This document shows, in pieces, positions 1 through 8,100 of a DNA stretch of 64,000 nt. Positions within the stretch are counted from its first letter, which is position 1, and each line of letters starts with the position of its first letter. This DNA comes from an uncultured Bacteroidales bacterium. GTDB lineage: Bacteria > Bacteroidota > Bacteroidia > Bacteroidales > Paludibacteraceae. Under the pieces are notes generated by a model that was not told the origin of the DNA, did not search any database, and was given only the letters and a program-made list of their open reading frames with translations. Both the position numbers and the translations under genes were made by a program. Where the stretch lies: NCBI GenBank assembly GCA_902799705.1, contig CADCBP010000001.1, positions 1-64,000 of the forward strand, given 5' to 3'.

Positions 1-483
1 CTCTGCATCGGCGAGGGCATGGTGGTGGTTCGTCATTTCGTAGCCGCAATAGCCGGCAATGATATCCAAGTTATGATGTCCTTCCGGCCACACTTTGCGC
101 GAACGGAGCAAGGTACATTCAAACTCATAGTCCGGATAAGCAATCTCATACGCACGGAACACTGCCTTCAGGCAGTTCTCGTCAAAGGCCTTGTTGTGCG
201 CCACAAACGGCACTTCTCCGTCCTCGATATACGGGAAATACTCATGTACTTTTTTTACCGCTTCAGACAATACATCCGGGAACTCGGGCGCATCGTTGGT
301 GTCGTCAAAATGCAGTCCGTTCACTTCGCTACAGCGGGCATTGTAGTAGTTTGGTATCGGTCGGATGAGCGAGTAGTAGTTATCCACTATCTCCCCGTCT
401 TTAACGATGACCAGCCCGACCGAACAAACGCTTGACTGCGCGAAGTTCGCCGTCTCAAAATCTATGGCTACGAAGTTATCCAT
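1..483 (-). CDS. DEDDh-type 3'-5' exonuclease (DNA polymerase III epsilon-like), C-terminus cut by window edge
   Basis: The minus strand reads open from ATG at 483 to the window edge, 161 codons without a stop. The N-terminus holds the ExoI motif D-F-E (residues 8-10), a mid-protein H-N-K-A-F-D stretch fits ExoII, and H-H-A-L-A-D-A near the edge fits the ExoIII H-x4-D of the DEDDh family. Family members remove nucleotides from DNA or RNA 3' ends with two metal ions. The start overlaps the stop of the upstream Nudix gene by 8 bases, so the two are probably translationally coupled as the last genes of the ADP-ribosylglycohydrolase operon. A role in DNA repair or nucleotide clean-up is inference. 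The C-terminus lies outside the window. Confidence 0.88.
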   Translation of the reverse strand, partial: MDNFVAIDFETANFAQSSVCSVGLVIVKDGEIVDNYYSLIRPIPNYYNARCSEVNGLHFDDTNDAPEFPDVLSEAVKKVHEYFPYIEDGEVPFVAHNKAFDENCLKAVFRAYEIAYPDYEFECTLLRSRKVWPEGHHNLDIIAGYCGYEMTNHHHALADAE

Positions 484-937
484 TGATCTTCAAAACCCTC
501 ATTGCGTCAGCCAAAATCTTGTCATGGTCGAAAGCTAACTTAGGCAGCGCATTCAGCGGCCACCATTGTGCAGCAGCAGCATCGTCTGCGGCAGTTGCCT
601 CCGGCATGGTGGTCATAGCAGCATAAGCCGCTGTGATGACACGTCCACGCGGATCACGCTCCACGTCGGAATAGATACCCACCAACTGCATGCCGGTCAA
701 TACGATACCGGTCTCTTCCTCCAGTTCGCGCTCGGCACAACGAGCCACCGTCTCATCCATCTCCAGAAACCCGCCGGGGAATGCCCAGCAACCTTTGTAC
801 GGCTCGTTGCCACGTTGAATAAGCAGCACGTACGTCTGTCCGTCGCGCTCAGCAAAAAGCACGGCATCTGCCGTCACACTTGCCCGCGGCCAACGATAGG
901 CATATAGCCCGTCAGATGTCTTTGTGTAGTCTATCAT
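476..937 (-). CDS. Nudix hydrolase
   Basis: 153 residues with a full Nudix box: G56-x5-E62-x7-R70-E71-x2-E74-E75-x-G77-I78, preceded by W-A-F-P-G-G. Nudix enzymes cleave nucleoside diphosphates linked to another group, such as ADP-ribose, NADH or damaged dNTPs; the substrate cannot be told here. The start overlaps the stop of the ADP-ribosylglycohydrolase gene by 4 bases (ATGA), and the stop overlaps the exonuclease start by 8 bases, so all three form one compact operon. An ADP-ribose substrate would suit the neighbour, since the glycohydrolase releases ADP-ribose that a Nudix enzyme can hydrolyse. That link is inference. Confidence 0.92.
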   Translation of the reverse strand: MIDYTKTSDGLYAYRWPRASVTADAVLFAERDGQTYVLLIQRGNEPYKGCWAFPGGFLEMDETVARCAERELEEETGIVLTGMQLVGIYSDVERDPRGRVITAAYAAMTTMPEATAADDAAAAQWWPLNALPKLAFDHDKILADAMRVLKING

Positions 938-1779
938 AGTTCAGCCAATTTCTCCATTACTTCCCAAAATTCTTTTGGCAGGCGCATACGCATCTGCTCG
1001 ATTATCTCGTCGGGAATCTCCTTGTAATATGCCTGCGCGATGCCTCCGGTGATGCAAGCGAGCGTATCGGAGTCGCCACCAAGCGAAACTGCGAGACGGA
1101 TAGACTCCTCAAAGTCGTGACTGTCGAAGAATGCCAAGAATGCAGGCGGCACGGTGCCTTGACAAGAAGACTCCCAGTCGTAGTACGGTCGTATCTCGTC
1201 GCAAGTGTGCTTTAAGTCATAACCGAAGGTCTGCTCTATATAGGTCCGTATTGCCTCTTTCGTCTCGCCCTGACGCGCCATGAAGATTGCAGCTGCAGTG
1301 GCTTGTGCGCCCTTGATGCCTTCGGGATGGTTGTGCGTGATTTCTGCGGAACGTTTGCCTAAGTCCAATGCCTCTTCGAGGGATTTAGCAGCCCATCCGC
1401 AAGCCGATGCACGCATAGCTGAACCATTGCCATACGAGTTGTACGGATGGCGCTTGCCGTCCTCAAACGGCTGTCCGTTGAAGTCATGTAACCTTCGCGG
1501 TTGAAAGAGCCACGTGCGGAATCCGCCACCATAACCACCCATCGGGCATTGATAGTGTTTCGCCCAATAGACCAAACGATCCTCCAACTGTTCCTGCGAG
1601 CGGTCGGTATTCACCAACCAGTCAGCCACGGCGATAGTCATGATGCTATCGTCGGTGTATTCCGCACGGCAGTCGAACAACGGCTGAAAATCGGTCGTCT
1701 TGATGTTATCAAACTCATACACGGAGCCCACGGTATCACCGATGATAGCTCCTAAACAAGGAAATTTACTCGTGTCCAT
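934..1779 (-). CDS. ADP-ribosylglycohydrolase family protein (DraG/ARH-like)
   Basis: 281 residues. The family hallmarks are the N-terminal G-A-I-I-G-D (10-15), the metal-binding T-D-D (42-44), H-N-H-P-E-G near 148-153, and the C-terminal G-G-D-S-D-T (234-239). Family members remove ADP-ribose from proteins, nucleic acids or small molecules using two Mg or Mn ions. It is the first gene of the operon with the Nudix hydrolase and exonuclease. Its promoter, about 30 bases upstream, carries a 24-base element shared with the J-domain/HIRAN operon at 17.7 kb. The WYL regulator gene lies immediately upstream. No toxin-like ADP-ribosyltransferase gene is visible nearby, so the modified target is unknown. 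Confidence 0.92.
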   Translation of the reverse strand: MDTSKFPCLGAIIGDTVGSVYEFDNIKTTDFQPLFDCRAEYTDDSIMTIAVADWLVNTDRSQEQLEDRLVYWAKHYQCPMGGYGGGFRTWLFQPRRLHDFNGQPFEDGKRHPYNSYGNGSAMRASACGWAAKSLEEALDLGKRSAEITHNHPEGIKGAQATAAAIFMARQGETKEAIRTYIEQTFGYDLKHTCDEIRPYYDWESSCQGTVPPAFLAFFDSHDFEESIRLAVSLGGDSDTLACITGGIAQAYYKEIPDEIIEQMRMRLPKEFWEVMEKLAEL

Positions 1780-1804
1780 ACTACCAAAATTTTAAAATTC
1801 GCTG

Positions 1805-1841
1805 CAAAATTAATGCATCAAACTGACACCAGAAGTCTGTC
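1805..1841 (-). promoter_or_regulatory. Promoter of the ADP-ribosylglycohydrolase operon with WYL-type activator-like element
   Basis: On the minus strand a -7 element TAATTTTG (1805-1812) is preceded by TGTCAGTT and an 8-base spacer. There is no TTG at the usual place 20 bases upstream; a 24-base element (1818-1841) that recurs at 17762-17785 covers that position. The element holds an imperfect dyad around TTCTGGT. The arrangement TGTCAG-tt-N8-TAnnnT matches the known RecA-NDp promoter motif bound by PafBC, which are WYL proteins. Control by the adjacent WYL protein is inference. Confidence 0.65.
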
Positions 1842-1855
1842 ATGCAAAAAAAATG

Positions 1856-2776
1856 CTATTTTTCGTACATTTTCGCTAAATTCTCGCTTTCTTCTTTGAA
1901 TTCGTCTCGCAGATGAGCGGGTTCGAGGACTTCGAGGGTCGAGCCGAACTTACGCAGTTCTTGGATGAAATCGTACGTCGGAGCAACATAAAAACCGAAG
2001 ATACTGTACTCGTCGTTCCGCTCCAACTCAAACTGGCTGCCGTGGATCGGTAGCGTGCGCATGTAGTTCGCGTCATACGCGCTCATCTTCACCTTAATTC
2101 GCTCCGCCTCAGTGATGCGGCGATCGACACCGAACTGGTTGGCAAAGAACTTCGACGCCTTGAAATCCTTGGGCATCTTAAACGTCTTATCCGTCGCGGT
2201 CAGCTCTTTCACACGGTCAAGCGAATAGACGCGCGGATCGGCTTCTTCGGGATGGTCATCCGGCTTGCCGATGACGTACCAACGACGTTTGGACAACTTC
2301 AAACAGTATGGTGCCAGCAGGAACGAATGCGGCTCGGGACGCACGAAATTCTGATAAGAGACATACAGCTGTTTACCGTCTCGCATGGCATTGACGATCG
2401 TGGACAGATAACGTGTTCCTTCGGGAATAGTCTCAAACAGAATACGTTCCTCCATGCCGCCACCGAGGTTGACCATGTTATTGATGGCGAAGGTGTTCAT
2501 CAGCCACGAACGCATTCCGGCTCCATTGGCTTCGTCGAGACCTTGGATGGAGTACTCTTTGGTGGTACGATTGCACACGATGTCAATACCGAACATCTCC
2601 TGAATGGTCTCACGATGGCGGTGGAAGTTCCGTTCACCATATTCGGTCTCGTGCATGTCATTGTACCGTGCACTGGACCACCGGCGGTCTATCTCGTCCC
2701 GCGAGATATGCCCTGCGCTGTAGATCGTATCTACCAGCCAAATCAGTCTCTGAAAAAGTTTACTCTGTGCTGCCAT
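1856..2776 (-). CDS. WYL-domain transcriptional regulator with N-terminal winged HTH
   Basis: 306 residues. The first 80 or so residues form a DeoR-like winged helix (L-I-W-L-V-D-T-I-Y, then D-E-I-D-R-R-W and R-H-R-E-T-I-Q-E-M-F). The middle and C-terminal parts carry the WYL core (Y-C-L-K-L-S-K-R-R-W-Y-V-I-G, then Y-S-L-D-R-V-K-E-L) and a WCX-like C-terminal extension. WYL domains bind nucleic-acid ligands: PafBC and DriD answer DNA damage this way, and BrxR and CapW control phage-defence loci. The gene lies directly upstream of the ADP-ribosylglycohydrolase operon, whose promoter holds an element repeated at the 17.7 kb operon. It is therefore the obvious candidate regulator of both. Confidence 0.9.
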   Translation of the reverse strand: MAAQSKLFQRLIWLVDTIYSAGHISRDEIDRRWSSARYNDMHETEYGERNFHRHRETIQEMFGIDIVCNRTTKEYSIQGLDEANGAGMRSWLMNTFAINNMVNLGGGMEERILFETIPEGTRYLSTIVNAMRDGKQLYVSYQNFVRPEPHSFLLAPYCLKLSKRRWYVIGKPDDHPEEADPRVYSLDRVKELTATDKTFKMPKDFKASKFFANQFGVDRRITEAERIKVKMSAYDANYMRTLPIHGSQFELERNDEYSIFGFYVAPTYDFIQELRKFGSTLEVLEPAHLRDEFKEESENLAKMYEK

Positions 2777-2783
2777 ATATTAG

Positions 2784-2840
2784 GTCACGATGTGACGTTA
2801 AAGGGTTAAATAGTTAAAATGGTTTTGATTTTGATCAAAA
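2784..2840 (-). promoter_or_regulatory. Dyad symmetries in the 5' region of the WYL gene
   Basis: Just upstream of the WYL start lie GTCAC-GAT-GTGAC (2784-2796, perfect 5-base arms) and the 12-base palindrome TTTTGATCAAAA (2829-2840). Either could be an autoregulatory operator. No TTG-N20-TAnnTTTG promoter is obvious here, and the 24-base element of the target promoters is absent. Confidence 0.3.
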
Positions 2841-2952
2841 CGTTAAATGGTTCGTCCAAAATCACTTCTGCCAATCTATGCCGCGTAAGCAAGTGCGCTA
2901 ACATATCCAGCTCGGTAGAATCTTTGTACCCCGGATAATCAAGGCTCTGCAT
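2806..2952 (-). CDS. Possible small protein (48 residues), unrecognised
   Basis: An ATG-started frame of 48 residues ending 30 bases upstream of the WYL start. The frame stays open upstream of its ATG past the Fic stop codon at 2990. The composition is protein-like, with mixed helix-forming residues. It may be a real small gene or the leftover end of a longer one. No family is recognised. Confidence 0.25.
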   Translation of the reverse strand: MQSLDYPGYKDSTELDMLAHLLTRHRLAEVILDEPFNVLIKIKTILTI

Positions 2953-2989
2953 ACGCAGGAGGAGTTTATGTAATGTTTCGTGGGAGTAT

Positions 2990-3871
2990 TTAGTACCGTA
3001 TTTTAAAATAGTCTAACAACGCCTTGTAGTGGTCTTGCGCAGTGAGGCAGGTATCACGAAGATAGCCGTTAGTGTCTCCCCAATTACGGATACCTCGGTA
3101 GTAGTACAGGCGCAGTTTGTCGGTAATGATAAACGGCACTTGGGCATTTTGCAGACATTGCCAGAAAAGAAGCAGACGCCCCACACGACCGTTACCGTCT
3201 TGGAATGGATGGATACGCTCAAACCGCACGTGGAAGTCCAATATGTCATCGAAGGTCACTTGCTTGAGTGCGTTATAGTCGGAAAGCAAAGCTTTCATGT
3301 GGCGATGAACCTCTTTGGGGGCAACCGTCTCTTGCTCACCTACCTCGTTGGCTAATCGCTTGTAATCGCCTACAGCAAACCACGGTTTACGGCTGTCGGA
3401 AGTATTGGTTTTAAGGATGGCGTGCAATGCTTTGATATGCGCCTCAGTGATCTTATCCGTTGCGTGGTCGATGACATAATCAATACAGCGGAAATGGTTT
3501 ACCGTCTCCATGATATCATCGACGGAGGTATTCTCGGTCGTGATGCCGAGTGTGTTGGTCTCGAAGATGTACCGCGTTTGCTCTTTAGTCAGTTTGCTGC
3601 CTTCGATATGGTTGGAGTTATAGGTCAAATCAATCTGCGTACGATGGTAGATACCGCCCTTTAGTTTGGAGTCTTTCTCCTCGCGCAAACGAGTGAGTAA
3701 CGGAGAGAGTTTCTTCTTTCCTTTCTTGGGAAGGACTGCATCTGCTGGGATGTTCCATGTTTTGCCTGTCAGAAAGGCGCCATCAATCTTCCCTTCCGCG
3801 CAGTAATTGCGTGCGGTTCGTTCGCTTATGCCGTACTTCTCGGCAAACTGTATGACGGATATATATTCCAT
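2990..3871 (-). CDS. Fic-domain adenylyltransferase, class II, with N-terminal HTH
   Basis: 293 residues from ATG at 3871. Longer upstream frames run through the promoter, so this start is preferred. Residues 1-45 form a short helix-turn-helix of the type that opens many Fic proteins (V-I-Q-F-A-E-K-Y-G-I-S-E-R-T-A-R-N-Y). The Fic core H-P-F-Q-D-G-N-G-R-V-G-R lies at 221-232 with all catalytic residues present. The inhibitory-helix motif S/T-x3-E-G is at 86-91, which makes it class II (self-inhibited by an N-terminal helix). Fic enzymes transfer AMP or similar groups to protein hydroxyls. No separate antitoxin is next to it. A palindrome repeated in half-sites at its own promoter suggests autoregulation through the HTH. 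Confidence 0.93.
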   Translation of the reverse strand: MEYISVIQFAEKYGISERTARNYCAEGKIDGAFLTGKTWNIPADAVLPKKGKKKLSPLLTRLREEKDSKLKGGIYHRTQIDLTYNSNHIEGSKLTKEQTRYIFETNTLGITTENTSVDDIMETVNHFRCIDYVIDHATDKITEAHIKALHAILKTNTSDSRKPWFAVGDYKRLANEVGEQETVAPKEVHRHMKALLSDYNALKQVTFDDILDFHVRFERIHPFQDGNGRVGRLLLFWQCLQNAQVPFIITDKLRLYYYRGIRNWGDTNGYLRDTCLTAQDHYKALLDYFKIRY

Positions 3872-3874
3872 AAT

Positions 3875-3973
3875 CGGCAAGTTTAATTCAAAATCCGCTG
3901 CAAAGATACTAATTTTTGCCGACACCGGCAAGTTTTTGGGCAAGAAAATGCGAATTATCTGCATTTTTTGCCG
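3875..3973 (-). promoter_or_regulatory. Fic promoter with three TTGCCG/CGGCAA operator sites
   Basis: The minus-strand promoter is TTG (3931-3929), 20 bases, then TATCTTTG (3908-3901). The perfect palindrome TTGCCG-ACAC-CGGCAA (3916-3931) includes the -33 TTG and covers the spacer next to it. Single half-sites lie downstream at 3875-3880, just before the start codon, and upstream at 3968-3973. A protein bound at the centre would block polymerase. The HTH of the Fic protein is the likely binder; this is inferred. Confidence 0.7.
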
Positions 3974-4059
3974 ATATATTATACAAGCGCGGAGCGCGCA
4001 GTCACACAAGTCTTAGCTTAAGCGCGGGCAATCTATGTGATTATGCGGACAGGGCATGG

Positions 4060-4269
4060 TTAATCTTCTTTATCTTCAAAAGGTAATGTAGGCAGAGTGA
4101 ACTTGTCAAAATCCGACTCAAACAGACGGTCCTGGATGACGCGGTATTTCTCAATTGCTCCATATTATTTAGAACTGCCGAAAATTCCTCGGTAGTTGCT
4201 TTTGTTATCAGTTACCGAGAAAAACTCGGATACTGCCGTGGAGTTGCGTATTTGTAGTTGTTTGGACAT
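4060..4269 (-). pseudogene. Remnant of a RhuM-family gene
   Basis: A single frame starts ATG at 4269 with S-K-Q-L-Q-I-R-N-S-T-A, which resembles the I-R-N-S-T-A-E start of RhuM proteins. It then meets an in-frame TAA and continues into E-K-Y-R-V-I-Q-D-R-L-F-E-S-D-F-D-K, the typical RhuM C-terminus. Full RhuM proteins have about 330 residues; here only the two ends survive in 210 bases. rhuM genes are often found in type I restriction operons, which fits the location beside hsdR. The C-terminal match is strong, the N-terminal one moderate. Confidence 0.7.
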
Positions 4270-4293
4270 ATATTTGATAATCTGTTATCCGTT

Positions 4294-4321
4294 GTGTTCG
4301 CCGTTCGCGAATTGCGAACAC
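4294..4321. promoter_or_regulatory. Nested dyad upstream of the rhuM remnant
   Basis: GTGTTCGC (4294-4301) pairs with GCGAACAC (4314-4321), and the centre holds the 8-base palindrome TTCGCGAA (4304-4311). It could be an operator of the lost gene or a stem-loop. No T-run follows, so it does not look like an intrinsic terminator. Confidence 0.4.
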
Positions 4322-4438
4322 TTAGGTAATTGCATAGACCTGCACACGTAGTGATCGTTCCCTTAGGGATAAGAAATCTATCACCTCAAAAGCAACTTTT
4401 TTCATTTTTTTGCAGAATTACGCGGACAGGGCATGGTG

Positions 4439-5176
4439 TTATTCCTCCTTTAGTAGTTCTTCAAATTCTTTAATGTACGGGGTTAAATCATCAACTCGCT
4501 CTGCTCCTTCGGGAATTTCACTTGCACGGTACACAGGTTGAATATTAGTAAAATGAGTAACAGTTGGGAGGAGGTGAATTACAAATTTACCATTGTCTGA
4601 AAAGTCTTTGGCAATAATTCGCCAATTCAACTCAATTTCTTTTGCTTCCATTTTAGGTGTTACCTGAAATGAGTAATCTTCATGGTCATTTTGATTAAGA
4701 GGAGACATAACTCCTACAGGAGCCAATATAACCATTGATTTTTCCTTACTAAAGCTGACGCCATCAAAAGATGGAATATCCATAAATGGTTCACCAAAAC
4801 GGTGCTCCTTGATTTGGTATGCAGAGCATTGACTCTTATTATAATCTATTTCTACACGATAATTCTCCAACTGAAAAGCGCCAGTATTGGAAAGCCTAAA
4901 CGTTAGCAGAAAACGATTGTCTTTTTCATGTAGTTTCTGGTATTTCTCACCCAATCTGTGATATTCGTCAAATTGAGAAAGATCCGGATATGGTACAACG
5001 TAATACTTTAGCGTCTCATTATAATAGTGAGGAGAAAAAGTAATATCTTTCTTCCCATTACTAAAGCGCAATCTTGCTTTTGGCTTCTGGCAGGCTTTCC
5101 ACACAAGAAAGGCAGTGCCACACGTGCCGACAAACACGAGTATAGTATTTAATATATCCAGCCAATTAATTTCCAT
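4439..5176 (-). CDS. Membrane-anchored protein of the type I restriction operon, function unknown
   Basis: 245 residues. One N-terminal membrane helix (about residues 5-27, L-N-T-I-L-V-F-V-G-T-C-G-T-A-F-L-V-W) is followed by a soluble domain of about 215 residues rich in beta-type sequence, with no motif I recognise. It starts 3 bases after the hsdR stop, so it is the last gene of the hsd operon and presumably co-expressed with it. It could be a passenger, or an accessory that places a sensor or effector at the membrane. Function is not inferable from sequence. Confidence 0.7.
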   Translation of the reverse strand: MEINWLDILNTILVFVGTCGTAFLVWKACQKPKARLRFSNGKKDITFSPHYYNETLKYYVVPYPDLSQFDEYHRLGEKYQKLHEKDNRFLLTFRLSNTGAFQLENYRVEIDYNKSQCSAYQIKEHRFGEPFMDIPSFDGVSFSKEKSMVILAPVGVMSPLNQNDHEDYSFQVTPKMEAKEIELNWRIIAKDFSDNGKFVIHLLPTVTHFTNIQPVYRASEIPEGAERVDDLTPYIKEFEELLKEE

Positions 5177-5179
5177 AAG

Positions 5180-8100
5180 TTATATTTCAAATCCGCCTTC
5201 TTCAATAAAAGCACGAAGAATACGATCTATACGCATATTGATGCGGAAAGATTGAATAGGTGTACCTTCATGTTGTTCAAACCATGTTTTGGCTTTTTCT
5301 TTATTCACACTAAGACGCAATTGCTCAAACGGTCCCGGCGGTATAATATCATCGGGCATGTAGTTTGTCATTATTTCACGCAATATATCTTCATTCAACC
5401 CAAATGCTTCAGCAAAACGGTGAATACGGTCATTCTTGGCACGCGTCATATATTCCGTGAGATAATCGCGCAGCGTCTTGGATTCATCCACATGTATTTG
5501 TCCGCGCTGAACATCATGCAAGAACAGTTCCGCAAAGTCTTGTTCTTCTTGCGTCAAAGTAGAGAATGAGCGATGCAGTTCCTCTAACGCTTGCGCCTGT
5601 TCTTCTTTGGTAGCATAGTTATCCAAAGTCCGCATATATTTGCGGAACCGGGCATTCATATACTCCGTGTCAATAGCACCGGTATTGATAGAAATGATAT
5701 ATGGATCTACCTCAAATGTGATTTCATCTGTCGGTTTTTCTCGTGGAGTACGATATATTTCCTTGTAACGTTGCAGCAAGGCGCCATAAGCTGTTTCGTC
5801 AATAGCCATAGACAAACTAACCGCTTCATGTTCTCCCTCCGCTTCAGTCTGGAAAATATTGTCTTGCAGTTTGTTCCAAGTAAAGCCTTGCACTTTGGCG
5901 GCATTAAGATGTCGGTTAAGTTCTTTGAACAGTTTGGAAAATTGTCCCTGTACATCTTTTTCTTCCGGAAGTTTGGAAAAGTCTTTTATACCAGCTGTTT
6001 TGAACAAGAGTTGTATTTGAGTATAAGCAGCATTGATTGCCTGTATATGTACTTCTAATTGCTCCGCCATCATTATACCAAGCGGCTTGTCTCCAGAATA
6101 GAGCCGGATAGCTTGCTCGATATTTCGTTTCATGGTATGCGGATAGCGATAGTAGCATATTGTTCCGTGCGGTTTATCGGGTCCGTTCAAACGGTTGGTG
6201 CGAGAGAATGCCTGAATAAGATTTTCGTTGCGTAGTTCTTTATCAAGATACAAAGTATTTACCCAATGGGAATCATATCCGGTAAGCATTTGGTTTACTA
6301 CTACCAACACATCCAAACATTGCGCCGGATTATTCTCTATACCTTTGTATAAATCCTTGTGCGCCAAACGAAGTGCTACATCTTTCTTAAATGCGGCGTA
6401 GCGTGGCATGGTGAAGCTCTTGTTATACAAGGCATTGTAATCTTCTAATATCTTCAGCAATAGTTCTTCTTTTATTTCTCCTTTGCCCTCATTGTCAATA
6501 GACGGATCTACCAAACATGTTGTTTTCAACTCGCGGGCAAAAGTGCGGAGATAGATGTAGTATTCAAAAGCTTCATCAATAGAGGATGTAGCAAAAATAG
6601 CGTGATACTTACCGCCCAAACTGAGTGACGGGAAATGTTTTCGTATATCTTCCACAACGGCACGTTGGTATTTTCCTTCTTTATATTGCGCCTTGGGAAT
6701 GTAGTCCTCTATGCCTTCATCGGCTTCCGTTTTACCCGCCATTGGCACATCATTCATGTACTGAAGATAAACGGCTTTTTTCTTCTCATCTGCCAATGCT
6801 TCTTGCTCGTCGGCTGCATGTGCTTTATACAATGCCACCTTACGCCGCATTTCATCATCGGGAAAAACAATCTTCATGATCGGGTCAAACTTCAGCACGT
6901 TCTCATCGCGGATACCATCAGCTATACTATAGCGGTGCAATTCATTGCCAAACACAGCCGCTGTAGTAAGCATCATCTTCTTGTTTTCCTCATGAATAGG
7001 CGTGCCTGTAAAGCCAAAGAATATAGCATGTGTAAAGGAGGCGCGAATAGTGCTCAGCATATCGCCGAACACGTCCCTGTGGCATTCATCAATGATGATA
7101 ACTATTCGCTTCTGGTTGATTCGTTTGAGTTGGTGGCTATTCCTGTTGTTGGGCACAATACGGCTCATCTTCTGAATAGAAGTGACGATAAGCGTATCTT
7201 GCCTGTCTGGGCTATCTAATTTGCCGATAAGGTCGCTTGTATCTTCTGTCTCTTGCACTTCTTCCAAATCAGTTTTGAAGCCGCGATATTCAAGAGCGGT
7301 TTGAGTGCCTAATTCAATACGATCCATTAGGAAAACGACCTTGTCTGCTTTGCCTGAGTCAGCCATCAATTGTGCAGACTTAAAAGAAGTCATCGTTTTT
7401 CCGCTACCCGTTGTATGCCATATATAACCGCCAAACGGATCTTTCTCTTCCCATCGGCATGTTGCTACACGGTCAGCAATAGCGGATGCGGCATAGTATT
7501 GATAACTGCGCATTACCTTTAGATTGCCTGCCAGTTTGTCGGGAACGGTATAGAAACCTATCATCTGGTGCGCCATCGGGATAGAAAGCAGATGAGTAGC
7601 GATACTTTTCCAATCGTTGATAGGCTCATTATTGAAATCCGCCCAATGGAATTGGTATTGCGGAGAAAAAGCATCATATTGACCGGGGTTCGCGAAATAC
7701 ACCGTTTCCTCAGGATTCATGGCAACGAATACTTGTACGAGCGAGAAAATGCCTTGCAAGAATATACCCTCTTTATAATACTTGCGAATCTGGGCAACGG
7801 CTTGCGACACATCCACGCGTGAGCGTTTGAGTTCGATATGAAATACCGGCATACCGTTGATGAGTAACATTAGGTCGCCGCGTCTGTCGCTGGCAAGAGG
7901 ATGGGCTGTCGGGAACTGTGGTTGTTCGGCTATCTGATACACACTACTGCCCGACGCAATCTGACTGCGGTCGTAAATAGAGAGACTGACGGTCTTTCCA
8001 CAATGGAGTTTGTCATTTGGATTGTCACGAGTGATATTTACCGTCTTGCCATTAATAAAACCATTGAGTGCCCAAGGTGTGCGCAAGGTATTGACTTGCG

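Larger units (their letters stand above)
4041..4437. repeat. 20-base direct repeat pair flanking the rhuM remnant
   Basis: TTAtGCGGACAGGGCATGGT at 4041-4060 recurs with one change (c for t) at 4418-4437. The pair brackets the degraded rhuM piece and ends right at the 3' end of the 245-residue gene of the restriction operon. It may mark a duplication or a deletion by recombination. Confidence 0.7.

Noticed and set aside
3872..4009. Fic protein starting at 4009
   Set aside because: The added 46 residues cover the promoter and operator and do not resemble the family.
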